Source: Candidatus Thermoflexus tengchongensis
Lineage (GTDB): Bacteria; Chloroflexota; Anaerolineae; Thermoflexales; Thermoflexaceae
Assembly: GCA_016842085.1 (NCBI GenBank)
Contig: JAEVEX010000074.1
Coordinates: 62,001-126,000 of the forward strand
Reading direction: 5' to 3'
DNA length: 64,000 nucleotides
Part shown: one piece after another, positions 17,414 through 26,794 of the stretch
Numbering within the stretch: the stretch's first letter is position 1
Layout of the letters: each line of letters opens with the position of its first letter
Translations under genes and position numbers: made by a program
The notes under the pieces: generated by a model
Databases searched by the model: none
What the model saw: only the letters and a program-made list of their open reading frames with translations
Told to the model about the DNA's origin: nothing

Positions 17414-19906
17414 ATGGAGTTTCAGCGCGTGATGCTTCTTTATACGTTGCCTCTCTACTGGGGCCCTCGACCGGTGTTCCACGCGGACCGCTTGAGGGAG
17501 TTCTTGCGTTATCTGCTGGATCCCACTCAGGAGGGCCAGGCCTGGTTGGGAATCCGCAGCGCTGGAAGCTCTCGTTCTCTTACTTGGCATACAGGGAACG
17601 ATGCGCTCCAGTGGGTGGACACAACTTATCAACAGGTATGGCGGCCATGGGGTGAGAGAATAGCGGCTCATGGCAGAAACTTTGCAGAACAGGCCTTCCA
17701 TATTTTTGTCGAACATAAGGCCGAGATCTTTATTGATGCGTTGCGCTTTCGTGGGTGTATGTCGAAGTTACCCCCCATGGCCCTCGCTGAAGTTATGGGA
17801 GCAGAAACGATTCAGGAGGCCATGTTGCCTGTCTTTGATGATATTGGTTCGGCCGATTTTTACATCAGCTTCAGCGTGGACTGGTCCTTTACGGGCGGTT
17901 CTCTGCTCTGGACTCCCCAGCTTCGGATTTCGAATTTCTGGCCGGTGAGCCAACGACTGGCCCCTCCGCCTCCAGAGGGAGTTTCAGCACCTCTTCCTAT
18001 GTCAGCTTCGGAGGCCGCCCACATGTTAGAGGACGTTTTCTGGAAGAAGATCGAAACCTATTTCCGAGGAATACGCTTTCATTTTGACCTGGGAAGCGCG
18101 TATGTGGGTCTGGAGGATCGAAAATGGGGAGCGCCGATCTTTTACTATGCAGAGCCTGTGGAGATGCCCGATCGCCCGGAAGAGCTTCTGGAAGCCGCCG
18201 CGGAGGACCTGAGGCTCCTGGCGCGAAAGACGATGGGCGTTGAGGACCTCCAGAGTGAAGGGATCAGCGCTGGCCTCCTGGCGAGCAATTTGTTAACTTT
18301 TCGATACGAGCTTATAGGAGAGAAGACGGTCACCCCATGTTACCTGATAATCCCCTGGGGTCGCGGTTCGCGAGATCGCTGGGGGGAGGAAGTGGAGCGT
18401 GAGGCGGCCTTCACCGCTGACAAGCTTTCTTTCCTGGAGTTCAGCGCTGGCTTTGAATCCTATGACATCCTGACCGATCTGGCGATTCCTGAGGTATTCC
18501 TGGCGCTCTGGGGAGGATCGCTGGATGCTGCCGCTCAGCTACTTGCAATGCTTCAGGATCAGATCGCCTTCGCCCCCCGCCTGGGCCGGATACGGACGAT
18601 CGCCTTCCGGATGGTCCGCCATCTGCGGGCCGGCTTCGCCCGCCAGATCATGCGGAGCACGGACCAGGCGACTCGAGCAGAACGAAAATGGAAAGCCGCC
18701 GTGGAATCGACGGAGTTGTTTGCGAGGCGTGCGTTCAGCCCTCGCCCCCTGGAAAGGCTCCAGGGCCTCCTGGATGGACTTCGGAGAAGTTTCCCCTATC
18801 GCCTTTCTGGAACGAAAGCCCAGCTGGCAGTCGAGCGAGCACAGCAGATCCGCATTTCACTGGATAACCTGAGGCGGACGCTTGAGGAGCTGCTGGAGGA
18901 GGAGGGGCGGGAGGAACGGGAGCGGGAGGAGCGCAATCAGCGCGTGCTGAGCTATGCGCTGGCCGCGCTGGCGGCCGTGACCGCTTTCCCCCTGCTGATC
19001 GGGCAGATGGATTGGGCCGAGTTGAAGGAGACAACGGAGCGCTGGCCCGGTTTCCTCGCTGGCCTTGCTTCTCTCCTCCAGGTTGTCCATCCCTTCCTGA
19101 CGCTGATCAGCATCGTAGGCGCCATCTCCGTCATCAGCATCATGGTGGTTATTGTCCTCCGTTCGTTCCTTCCTCCCCGAGGTGACCCGGAGGAGCGGGA
19201 GCTGGAGCGCCTGGGGGAAGCTCTGATCCGGGTGCGAGAGACCATCTGGGAAGGATTGCCGCTGATCCGATCGCTGAGGGAGCAGGCCTTTATCTCCCAT
19301 CGGATTCCTGATCAAAAGGAGCCTCCCGAGGTTCAGCGGATGCGCTATCAGGTCGAGAGATGGGATCAGGCTGCGTGCACGGAGCTGATTCGAGTGTGGG
19401 AGTGGCTGAAGCAGACCGAAGAAAAGGAAAAGAAGATCAAAGATCGGTTGACAGTTCTGCATCATCAGATCCATCGGTTTGTTCTCGCGCTCGATTTGCT
19501 GGACAACCGGCCGGCCCCTCTGCCGCTGCCCCGGGCGCTCGCTCTATATCGCTATAAAAGCACGGATTTCGTCCCTTCTTCGGTGATCTCCGATTTCGAG
19601 TTCGAGCAGGTTCTCAACGGATACGGGTTCGACGATGATGAGGTGCGGGCCATCGATGCCTGGGTTGACCGGCCGCTGTCGGAGATCCCCGGATTGCGGG
19701 AACGCTATCCCAAGCTGGCGCAGCAGGGGAAGCGCCTGCGGGATCTACCGGCCCGGGATTTCGTGGAAGCCCTCCGGGATGTGATCGGAGTCTCCGCTCT
19801 CCACGAACGAAAGATCCTGCCGCCGGAGGGGGAGTGGAAGGAGGAGATCAAGGAACTTCTTGGGGCGCTGGGGATCAGCTGGCCCGGAGTCAGGAGGCTT
19901 TCATGA
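17414..19906 (+). CDS. Large membrane protein of unknown function beside the CRISPR array
   Basis: I do not recognise this 830-residue protein. The ATG at 17414 follows GGAGGGGA and stands only 34 bases after the last CRISPR repeat. The first 430 residues are globular, mixed alpha/beta and rich in aromatic residues. Long charged helices follow (about 430-508), including an acidic run of Glu and Arg that looks like a coiled coil. Two hydrophobic segments (about 511-531 and 563-587) are predicted membrane helices. A helical cytoplasmic C-terminal part of about 240 residues ends the protein. The order helices, two membrane spans, soluble part recalls CorA-like membrane effectors linked to type III CRISPR, but the GMN motif of CorA is absent. 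Its first kilobase is less GC-rich than the neighbours. It is convergent with cas2 (48-base gap). A CRISPR role is inferred from position only. Confidence 0.75.
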   Translation: MEFQRVMLLYTLPLYWGPRPVFHADRLREFLRYLLDPTQEGQAWLGIRSAGSSRSLTWHTGNDALQWVDTTYQQVWRPWGERIAAHGRNFAEQAFHIFVEHKAEIFIDALRFRGCMSKLPPMALAEVMGAETIQEAMLPVFDDIGSADFYISFSVDWSFTGGSLLWTPQLRISNFWPVSQRLAPPPPEGVSAPLPMSASEAAHMLEDVFWKKIETYFRGIRFHFDLGSAYVGLEDRKWGAPIFYYAEPVEMPDRPEELLEAAAEDLRLLARKTMGVEDLQSEGISAGLLASNLLTFRYELIGEKTVTPCYLIIPWGRGSRDRWGEEVEREAAFTADKLSFLEFSAGFESYDILTDLAIPEVFLALWGGSLDAAAQLLAMLQDQIAFAPRLGRIRTIAFRMVRHLRAGFARQIMRSTDQATRAERKWKAAVESTELFARRAFSPRPLERLQGLLDGLRRSFPYRLSGTKAQLAVERAQQIRISLDNLRRTLEELLEEEGREEREREERNQRVLSYALAALAAVTAFPLLIGQMDWAELKETTERWPGFLAGLASLLQVVHPFLTLISIVGAISVISIMVVIVLRSFLPPRGDPEERELERLGEALIRVRETIWEGLPLIRSLREQAFISHRIPDQKEPPEVQRMRYQVERWDQAACTELIRVWEWLKQTEEKEKKIKDRLTVLHHQIHRFVLALDLLDNRPAPLPLPRALALYRYKSTDFVPSSVISDFEFEQVLNGYGFDDDEVRAIDAWVDRPLSEIPGLRERYPKLAQQGKRLRDLPARDFVEALRDVIGVSALHERKILPPEGEWKEEIKELLGALGISWPGVRRLS

Positions 19907-19954
19907 TGCAATGCGGCTCCACCTTTGTTCAAAATCCAGTTATGAAAATCCGTC

Positions 19955-20218
19955 CTACAGAATCGTGGCCACCGATCCCTTCTCCCGCCCCAGGACCTCC
20001 CGGCGCATGGCCCCGGGGTCCGGGAGGATGTAGAAATACACGGTGTCTTTCTTCTCGTCGATCAGGTCCCGCAGCTCCGCCTTCACCCGCTCTAAACGGG
20101 CAGGGGTGATCTCCCCCTCGAAGGCGGAGTTCTGCACCCAGTGGAGATGGCGGCGCAGATACTGGCACACCCGGGCGACGCGTTCGACTTCCACATCATA
20201 AACGATGATCACATACAC
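19955..20218 (-). CDS. cas2: CRISPR-associated endoribonuclease/integration subunit Cas2
   Basis: This 87-residue protein has the Cas2 ferredoxin-like fold signature. The N-terminal strand VIIVYDV carries the conserved Asp, and the segment VQNSAFEGEIT sits at about 28-38. The C-terminal strand region is DTVYFYILPDP. Cas2 bridges two Cas1 dimers in the complex that inserts new spacers at the leader-proximal repeat. The GTG start at 20218 lies 4 bases after the cas1 stop codon, so the two are co-transcribed and probably translationally coupled. Length and context fit the type I-B adaptation set cas4-cas1-cas2. It is the last gene of this short leftward operon. Confidence 0.95.
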   Translation of the reverse strand: MYVIIVYDVEVERVARVCQYLRRHLHWVQNSAFEGEITPARLERVKAELRDLIDEKKDTVYFYILPDPGAMRREVLGREKGSVATIL

Positions 20219-20222
20219 GGCC

Positions 20223-21218
20223 TCACCACCACGCCTTCAGGGGCTCGTAAGGCTCCATCCCCAGCAGGTGCCGCACCAGCTTGTAGGCCTCCAGCCGGAT
20301 GAGGGTCCGATAGCTCACCGGGCGCTTCAGGCGGGGATGCTGGACGGTCTCCCGCATCCGCTCCTCGAATTCCATCACCACCTTCTTCCGCCCCCCTTCG
20401 GTGAGATAACAGAAGCCCACCTCCTCCAGGAAATCGTCCTCGCCCAGGGCGCCCCGGTTCATCAGCGCGAAGGCCATCCGATCCACCACCAGCGGCTTGA
20501 AAATCTCCGCCAGGTCCAGGGCCAGGGAAAAGCGGCCCGCCGAGGGCTCGTGGAGGAAGCTCACGGCCGGATGGAGGGGAGTATGGTAGAGCTCGGAGAG
20601 GACGGCGGCGTAGAGCAGGCCGTTCCCGAAGGAGAGCAGGGCGTTGATCGGGTTCTCCGGCGGCCGCCGGCTCCGGCGGAACCCCTCCAGCGCGAGGATG
20701 GCCGGGAAAGCCCCGTAATACGCATCCCGCGCCCGGCCCTCCACGCCCATCAGGGCCGCCACATCCGGACAGCCCTCGATCTCCCCCATCGCCCCTTCCA
20801 CCGCCGTTAAAGGCTCGTCCACAGGGAGGCCCTGGCGCCGGTAGTAGAGCAGGTTGCGGCGCATGTGGAAAAGGGCCCCCTCCACGAAGCGCCGGGCCAG
20901 GACCAGCCGTCGGGCGGGGTCCGCATAGTGCAGGGCCTGACTGACCACCACCTGGCCGGAGGCCCGGGTTTCCCGGGGGTAGAAGGAGCCCACGTAAAAC
21001 CCATAGTAGTTGAACACGTGCAGGCCGATCCCGTGGCGGCCCAGGAAGCTCAGGAGCCGGGTGTTGAGGTCCAGCTCCCCCATCGCGAAGAGGGCCTCCA
21101 CATCCTCCACCGGGATGGCCTGGCGCTGGGTCTGGCCGTCGGCCTCCCATTCGAGATACAGCGTGTTCTGGCGCCGCCGCAGGCGCCCGTTTCGGAACAG
21201 ATAATAGGTGCGTCCCAT
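20223..21218 (-). CDS. cas1: CRISPR-associated integrase Cas1 (type I-B kind)
   Basis: This 331-residue Cas1 has an N-terminal beta domain and a C-terminal helical metal-binding catalytic domain. Conserved acidic and His positions are visible: Glu in GVEGRARDAYY, His in LHPAVSFLHEP and Asp/Glu in DLAEIFKPLVVD. Cas1 is the integrase that joins prespacers to the CRISPR repeat with Cas2. The N-terminus (YYLFRNGRLRRRQNTLYL) resembles Cas1 of I-B systems. The ATG at 21218 follows GGAGGAGG at rather long spacing. cas4 lies directly upstream (33-base gap) and cas2 directly downstream. The adaptation genes sit at the trailer side of the array, more than 14 kb from the leader where they must act. Confidence 0.97.
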   Translation of the reverse strand: MGRTYYLFRNGRLRRRQNTLYLEWEADGQTQRQAIPVEDVEALFAMGELDLNTRLLSFLGRHGIGLHVFNYYGFYVGSFYPRETRASGQVVVSQALHYADPARRLVLARRFVEGALFHMRRNLLYYRRQGLPVDEPLTAVEGAMGEIEGCPDVAALMGVEGRARDAYYGAFPAILALEGFRRSRRPPENPINALLSFGNGLLYAAVLSELYHTPLHPAVSFLHEPSAGRFSLALDLAEIFKPLVVDRMAFALMNRGALGEDDFLEEVGFCYLTEGGRKKVVMEFEERMRETVQHPRLKRPVSYRTLIRLEAYKLVRHLLGMEPYEPLKAWW

Positions 21219-21251
21219 GGGATCCTGAAACCTCCTCCGCGGGCGGGCGAT

Positions 21252-21818
21252 CTATCCCCAGCACAGCGGCGCGTAGGCACACCGGCGGCAGGCGGGCATC
21301 CAGGGGACAACGGGTGGGGTGGGGAGGGCTTCGATGCGGGCGATCTCCCTCAGCGCCTCCTCTACCTCGGCCACCGCCGCCGCATCCAGGGTCACGGTCT
21401 CCCGCCGACGCTGGCGGGGGAACCGCAGCTCCCCCCGCAGGTGAACCCCCCGGCGGGCCAGGAAGTAGAGATAATAGCGCAGCTGGAGGCGGGCCGCCTC
21501 GACGAACGTCGGCGCGTGTTTGATCTCGAGGATGGTCCCCTCATCCTCCAGGACATCGATGGCGATGAGGTTCTCCAGGATCATGCTCCGGCGGGGCCGA
21601 TCGCGGTAGGCCCGCTCGTGGGTGAGCCGCCCCATGGCCACGGCTTCCGCGTCGGCCTCCAGGCGCACCTGATGGGCGAAGAGCCAGAGCTTGCGCGGGC
21701 AGACCCGCAGATAATTCATCTTGAGCCCGCCGACCTTCAGGCGCTCGAAGTCGTCCTCGCTCAGGCGCACCGCCTGACGGAGCAGATCCCGCAGGTCCTC
21801 TTCCCGCTCTGTATCCAC
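21252..21818 (-). CDS. cas4: CRISPR-associated 4Fe-4S exonuclease Cas4
   Basis: With the GTG at 21818 this is a 188-residue Cas4. The first cluster cysteine is in YLRVCPRKLW and the last three are in CRRCAYAPLCWG at the C-terminus. Between them is the RecB/PD-(D/E)XK core with Glu and Lys in TILEIKHAP. Cas4 trims prespacers and helps select PAM and orientation with Cas1-Cas2. I prefer 21818 because GGGGGGAG precedes it. An in-frame GTG at 21911 would add 31 residues unlike the family and lacks a ribosome binding site. It heads the cas4-cas1-cas2 operon and is divergent from the lipoprotein gene at 22204. Confidence 0.92.
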   Translation of the reverse strand: MDTEREEDLRDLLRQAVRLSEDDFERLKVGGLKMNYLRVCPRKLWLFAHQVRLEADAEAVAMGRLTHERAYRDRPRRSMILENLIAIDVLEDEGTILEIKHAPTFVEAARLQLRYYLYFLARRGVHLRGELRFPRQRRRETVTLDAAAVAEVEEALREIARIEALPTPPVVPWMPACRRCAYAPLCWG

Positions 21819-22203
21819 GCTTCTCCCCCCGATCCATGGCCTCGGGGCGACCGCAAGCCCCTCTCCATCCCAGGATAACTCCCCGGGGCGGAGCGCGCCT
21901 CCGGTTTCCACCTCAATGGGATCCGGGGTAGCCCTGACCTCCCCCTCCGGTGGATCGGCGGAGGGAATCAGGGGGAAACCGGAGGCGATGGATGGGGATG
22001 TGCGCTATGGATTTCATGCGAATCGAAAGCCCGCGCGGTCGCCGGACGTCCGATGGCCGAGCTCCAGGGGGAGGGGAGGGAAGAGTGGCTATCATCTTAA
22101 GGGAGACTTTTCCGTCCTGCCCGCCCGGAGATGCTGTTCCATCCAGCCGGGCCAACGGCCGCTCCAGCTCAAATTACAACTTCCCCATTTCAGGAGGTGC
22201 GTG

Positions 22204-24381
22204 ATGAGAGGGTTCCGGATCATCGGTATCCTATCGCTCCTGTTTCTGAGCGTCGCATGCCGCCCGCGCTCGGCGCCGGGGCCTGCGACGGCCGCTCCCG
22301 CTTCTCCGACGGTGATGCCGACCGCAGCGGTGCCATCCCCCACGCCTACCCCCTCGATCCCCGGCCTCGGGGATCCCGTCCCGGCCGGCGGGGAGCCGGT
22401 CTCCCCGGATAATCTCTCCCGTCTGCAGCCGATCTGGCGGGCCCGGTGGCCGGTGTGGATGGACCTCCGGCCGGCTTCGGAAACGCTGATCGGTGTGGGG
22501 GCGGACGTCATGATCATGTCCCCATCGGATCTGGAGATCCGTTCGTCCTTTCCGCTTCCCCCGCACACCGAATTCCCGAACGCCCTCGCGGTCAGCGGGG
22601 ATCATCGGATGGCGGTGGTGGGAACCAGCGACGGCGTCCTGTGGCGGATGGATCTGGTCCATGGGGAAATCCGCGGCGAGGGGAGGATATCAGGATCCAT
22701 CGAGGCGCTGGCCTTCCTGGATCCTCAGGGGCAGCGCGTGGCCGTGCTGGCGGACGGGTTGAGGATCTGGGAGGCGGATGGCTCGATCTCGCCGCCGGTC
22801 GGGGAGCTCCCCCAGAAGAACTACGCCGGGCAGTTCAGTCCGGATGGCCGGTGGGCCCTGGCGGTGGACAACCGGGGTGTCGGCGGCCTGTATGAGGTCC
22901 CATCTGGGACCCCGGTGCTGAGCTTCACGGTCCCCTTCACCAGCCCGCGGGCTGTCGCCCTGCACCCGAACGCTCAGGATGCGGCCGTGGCCGGGAAGAA
23001 CGCAGTGATCATCTTCCGCCTCGATCACGGCCAGAAGCGCGCCGAAGTGCGCCAGCAGCTCGGCCGGTCGAACGTCCGGTCGGTGGACGGCAGCGCGTCG
23101 CTGCTGGCCATCCTGTCGGAAGAGGGTGGGGGAACGCGTCTCCAGATCCTGCGCTGGGAGAGCCTGGAATCCGTGGTGAACCTCCTGCTGGACCGGCCTT
23201 TCTCGGCGGTGCGTCTCGACGAGGAGGGCGGCCGGGTGTATCTCATCGGCCTCAATCGGGTGGAGGCCCGCTCGCTATCGGACGGTCAGCTCCTTCAGCG
23301 GCGCGAGCATCCCCGGACGGCTTTTGGGATCCCCCTCTGGGAGCAGCGCGCCCTGGTGCTGAGCTCCGGGCCGCGCGCGGGCCGGGATCCCGGGGTGGCG
23401 TTGCTGGATCTCGCCACCGGGCGCCTCCGATGGCATCAGATCCTCAAATCCCCCGTTCGATCCGCCTGGGTGGATCCGAAGGGGCGATGGGTTGCCGCAG
23501 CGCTCGAGGATCAGAGCGTGGAGTTTCTGAGGCTGGAAACCGGGGAATCCATCCGGCGGCTGGAGCTGCCGGATGTCGCGTGGCTGGGCCCGGATGGGCA
23601 GGGTCGGGGCCTGATCGGCCTGCGGGGGAACACCGTGGCGCTCTGGCCGGTCGAGGGGCGCTCCCCCGTCTGGCAGCGCGCCCTTCCGACCCCCCGGGAT
23701 CTGGAGCTGATCGGCGCCGTGTCCTCCCGATGGATCGCCGTCGCCCCGAGCCTGGGGCAGGACACCCGCTTCGGCGAATATAACCGGATCTGGGTGATCG
23801 ACCACGAGGGCAACATCCGGAGCACCCTGCACGATCGTTATGACTTCGGGAACATCTATAAGCTGGAGTGGTTCTCCGACCATCTCATCGTGTATCTGAG
23901 CTACCCCTCTTCGAGTGTGCAGGCGTCCATCTTCTCGATCCCGGATGGGCAGCGGGTGGCTTACGCGCGCCTCCGGGGTGCCTATATGGGCGCATCGGTT
24001 TCCTGGTGGCCCGATCGCCGGAGCGGGGTGGTGAACGACCTGCACGATGGGCTCACGGCTTTCTGGGTCGAGGGCCAGACGGCTCCGCTGCGCACCCTGC
24101 AGGACGAGGAGGGGGTCATGGTGCGGGACCTTCAGCGGGTCGGGCAGGGGTCATGGCTTCTGGCGGGGGCCCAGGAAGTTCGGGTTCAGCGGGGGGAAAA
24201 ACGGGTGACGTGGTGGTTCCGGCGCGGCGGGAGGTTGCAGGCCTTCGATCTGGATGGGAAACAGAAGGTCTGGGAGCAACCGCTTCCCTTCTCGCTGCTC
24301 TGGATGGCGCTGTCTCCCGATGGGCGGTGGGTGATCGTGGGCGGCGCGGAGGGGATCGTGGAGGTCTGGGGCATACGGTGA
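22204..24381 (+). CDS. Beta-propeller lipoprotein
   Basis: The ATG at 22204 follows AGGAGG and gives 725 residues. The lipoprotein signal peptide ends in a lipobox-like LSVAC at about 15-19. A Pro/Thr/Ser-rich linker follows, then a long series of WD40/PQQ-like beta-propeller blades. Repeated fragments of the kind SPDGRWALAV, DPKGRWVAAAL and SPDGRWVIVGGAEG suggest two propellers. It should be anchored outside the cytoplasmic membrane. No catalytic residues can be named. Such proteins are common in Chloroflexota genomes and this one has no visible link to CRISPR, although it sits between the two cas gene groups. Upstream in-frame starts to 21916 are possible but have no ribosome binding site. 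Confidence 0.82.
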   Translation: MRGFRIIGILSLLFLSVACRPRSAPGPATAAPASPTVMPTAAVPSPTPTPSIPGLGDPVPAGGEPVSPDNLSRLQPIWRARWPVWMDLRPASETLIGVGADVMIMSPSDLEIRSSFPLPPHTEFPNALAVSGDHRMAVVGTSDGVLWRMDLVHGEIRGEGRISGSIEALAFLDPQGQRVAVLADGLRIWEADGSISPPVGELPQKNYAGQFSPDGRWALAVDNRGVGGLYEVPSGTPVLSFTVPFTSPRAVALHPNAQDAAVAGKNAVIIFRLDHGQKRAEVRQQLGRSNVRSVDGSASLLAILSEEGGGTRLQILRWESLESVVNLLLDRPFSAVRLDEEGGRVYLIGLNRVEARSLSDGQLLQRREHPRTAFGIPLWEQRALVLSSGPRAGRDPGVALLDLATGRLRWHQILKSPVRSAWVDPKGRWVAAALEDQSVEFLRLETGESIRRLELPDVAWLGPDGQGRGLIGLRGNTVALWPVEGRSPVWQRALPTPRDLELIGAVSSRWIAVAPSLGQDTRFGEYNRIWVIDHEGNIRSTLHDRYDFGNIYKLEWFSDHLIVYLSYPSSSVQASIFSIPDGQRVAYARLRGAYMGASVSWWPDRRSGVVNDLHDGLTAFWVEGQTAPLRTLQDEEGVMVRDLQRVGQGSWLLAGAQEVRVQRGEKRVTWWFRRGGRLQAFDLDGKQKVWEQPLPFSLLWMALSPDGRWVIVGGAEGIVEVWGIR

Positions 24382-24395
24382 GAGTCAGGTTCGGC

Positions 24396-24429
24396 GGGGC
24401 GGCTGGAGAAGGCCGCCCCACCGGTTTTT
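24396..24429 (+). terminator. Terminator after the beta-propeller lipoprotein gene
   Basis: An 8-bp GC stem (24396-24403 with 24412-24419) is followed after a few bases by TTTTT at 24425-24429. It lies 14 bases after the stop codon, in the convergent interval with cas3. Confidence 0.65.
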
Positions 24430-24520
24430 CGAAATCCAGGCTTGGTGAGGATATGGGCAATGGGTGTCTCACGCCCGCCATGGGAGGCGGCTGCCGCATG
24501 GCCAGGGAAGGGTGGCATTC

Positions 24521-26794
24521 TCAGTCCACGATGACCCCCCGTGGCCCGGCTGTCTGCGGCTCTGGCTCCTGAAGCCCCTCCTCAGGGAGGTAGGGGAGCG
24601 CTGTCTGGAAGCAGCCGAGGTCCGTCCGCGGGGTGAAGAAGGCCCCATGTTCTTTCAACCAGTAAATGGGCACGGGAACGAGCAGTTCCGGGAGCCTCCA
24701 TGTTTCCCCTCGTTCCCGCAGGGCATCCGCTTCCGAGGCGAGGGCCTCCGGCAGCACCTCGATGGAGATCGTCCCCCGGCGTGCGGTGAAGCGGGCTTTC
24801 ATCTCGTCATCCGACAGGTCGATTGTATAGCATCCCAGGACCTCCTGGATCTCCTGTAGAGTAGCCCGGCCATCGTGGAGCTCCTTCTGCCATTCCGGGG
24901 TGTTCATGACCCGCTCGTAGAGCTGATGGGCGGCATGGGCGAGATCCCCATCGCTGGGGATCGGGGGAAGCGTTTCTAAGATCTCACGGCTCCAGAGGAG
25001 GATTTCCCGTCCGTAGATCCGCTGGGCGCCCTCTGACCAGTCCCGATAGATCCAGACCGGGGCGGAGGGATGGACCCCCTGGCGATTCACCCGGCCCATC
25101 CGCTGCACGAGGGCGTCCATTGGGGCGATCTCGGTGATCATCGCATCGTAGGAAATGTCCAGGCTCACCTCCACAACCTGGGTGGCGATAAAGATCGTCC
25201 CGGGCTCGGGATGTTGTACTTCCTCCTCTTTTCGCATACGATCGGCGAGGGTGAAACGGGAGTGGAGGAGGGCCCGTTGAGGCCAATGGTATTCCTCCCG
25301 AAGCTGACGGTAGAGATGCTGAGCATCCCGCACCGTATTGGCAACGATGAGAACTTTCTTTCCCTCCCGCGCCAGATCCAGGGCAACTCTGAGCCCATCT
25401 TCGGTCAGCCTTCCATCACAGAGCTCGATGCGATGGCGGCGTCGCGCCCAGAGGTCCGGTTCCGCATCCACTTGCTCTCCGGGGGGGAAGAGCTGGAGGA
25501 GGGGATCGGGAAGGGTGGCGCTGGCCAGGGCCAGGCGGGCCGGAGGCTCCCGGCTCAGGGCCTCCAGAAGCAGTCCCAGCGTGTAAGGCTCATAGGCATG
25601 GATCTCATCCAGGATCAGCGTAGCGCCCCGTGCCAGGCTTCGCCGCTCTTCCCAGTGCCGTCCATGAAGGTGTGCCAGCAGATATTGATCCAGGGTGGCC
25701 ACGGTCACTGGCCTGGCGAAGACCGATCCGAACAGTCGGAGGTCCAGGGGATCCTCATCGAACTCCCGCCGGAGCATATAGCTGGCCCGTCCATGGGCGA
25801 GGCCTACTGCGTCATCGCCATAGATCTTGCGCAAGCGCCGCCACATGGCGCTGGTTGTCGTCTGGGTGGGCAGTAGGTAGACGATCCGTTCTGCCTGGCC
25901 AGCCCATAGCAGCAGGGCCTCCGTCTTGCCCGTGCCGGTCGGCGCTCGAAGCAGCATGACCTTCCGGTCGGCGGCCGATCGTGCCCTTCGCTGGAAATCC
26001 CGGAGCGACTGCCCGCGGGTTTCCATGGATCGCTGGACGGTGAGGGTTCCGGCGCTAAGGAACAGCGCCGAAGGGCATTGGGATTTCGCGGAGGCCAGCC
26101 AGTCGGCCAGATGGAGCACGGTCTTCACCCGGGCGAAATCCTCGGGGGGCAGGCGCTGGAGCATTCCCCGCAGCGTGCGGAATTCGTTCCCAAAGGGGAG
26201 AGGTTGCTCCAGGAGGGCAGCGGGCGCCTGGCGAGCGAGGATCTGGATCTGGGGTTCGATATCCTTCAGCACGGGGAGCTCATCCACGCCGTGCTCATAC
26301 ATGAGCTCCCAGAGGGCACGCAGGAGATCAGGGAGGTCATCCCAGAGATAATCGGGGAGGCTCTCATAGCCCTTATAGAGCTCCGGTCCCAGTGGGGAAT
26401 GATGGGAAAGCACCGCAGCGGTGGCCTCGAAGGCACCGGGACTTTCTCCCGGGCCTGAGGGCAGATTGCCCTCTGCCGCGAGCGCGATGGGCAAGGAAGC
26501 CAGGGCGTGAGGGTAGGCCCGGGCTTTCCTCTGGCGGGCGATCCGTCGCAGGCGCTCCTGTTCCGGAGCAGGCGCCCCGCGTTGTTCCGCTTCCTGGACC
26601 ATGCGGAGGGCGCGCATGTATTCCTGGAAGCTCCGGGTGGCTTTCCCGATGTCGTGCAAGGCGCACGCCAGAAGGGCTTTAGCCCGGAGGCGAGGGGGGA
26701 GCCGCATGCGTTCCGCGATCTCCTCTCCCAGGCGGAGGACCTCCTCTAAGTGGAGGAGGAGCGGGACGTCGGGCTTGGCGAGGAGTTGAGCCAT
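24521..26794 (-). CDS. cas3: CRISPR-associated helicase/nuclease Cas3 (type I-B)
   Basis: This 757-residue Cas3 has an N-terminal HD nuclease domain (His-Asp at 47-48 in CALHDIGK, His-His at 131-132 in LSHHSP). The superfamily 2 helicase follows: Walker A APTGTGKT near 284-291, DEIH near 396-399, SAT near 425-427, and the C-terminal motif QRMGRVNRQG. Cas3 is recruited by the target-bound Cascade and unwinds and degrades the non-target DNA strand. The ATG at 26794 follows GGGGAGGAA. Longer in-frame starts to 27061 lie inside cas5 and are rejected. The start overlaps the end of cas5 by 49 bases. It is the last gene of the long cas operon. All key motifs are present, so it is probably active. 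Confidence 0.95.
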   Translation of the reverse strand: MAQLLAKPDVPLLLHLEEVLRLGEEIAERMRLPPRLRAKALLACALHDIGKATRSFQEYMRALRMVQEAEQRGAPAPEQERLRRIARQRKARAYPHALASLPIALAAEGNLPSGPGESPGAFEATAAVLSHHSPLGPELYKGYESLPDYLWDDLPDLLRALWELMYEHGVDELPVLKDIEPQIQILARQAPAALLEQPLPFGNEFRTLRGMLQRLPPEDFARVKTVLHLADWLASAKSQCPSALFLSAGTLTVQRSMETRGQSLRDFQRRARSAADRKVMLLRAPTGTGKTEALLLWAGQAERIVYLLPTQTTTSAMWRRLRKIYGDDAVGLAHGRASYMLRREFDEDPLDLRLFGSVFARPVTVATLDQYLLAHLHGRHWEERRSLARGATLILDEIHAYEPYTLGLLLEALSREPPARLALASATLPDPLLQLFPPGEQVDAEPDLWARRRHRIELCDGRLTEDGLRVALDLAREGKKVLIVANTVRDAQHLYRQLREEYHWPQRALLHSRFTLADRMRKEEEVQHPEPGTIFIATQVVEVSLDISYDAMITEIAPMDALVQRMGRVNRQGVHPSAPVWIYRDWSEGAQRIYGREILLWSREILETLPPIPSDGDLAHAAHQLYERVMNTPEWQKELHDGRATLQEIQEVLGCYTIDLSDDEMKARFTARRGTISIEVLPEALASEADALRERGETWRLPELLVPVPIYWLKEHGAFFTPRTDLGCFQTALPYLPEEGLQEPEPQTAGPRGVIVD

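Noticed and set aside
17414-19906. CorA-type magnesium channel
   Set aside because: The GMN signature loop is absent and the N-terminal half does not match CorA.
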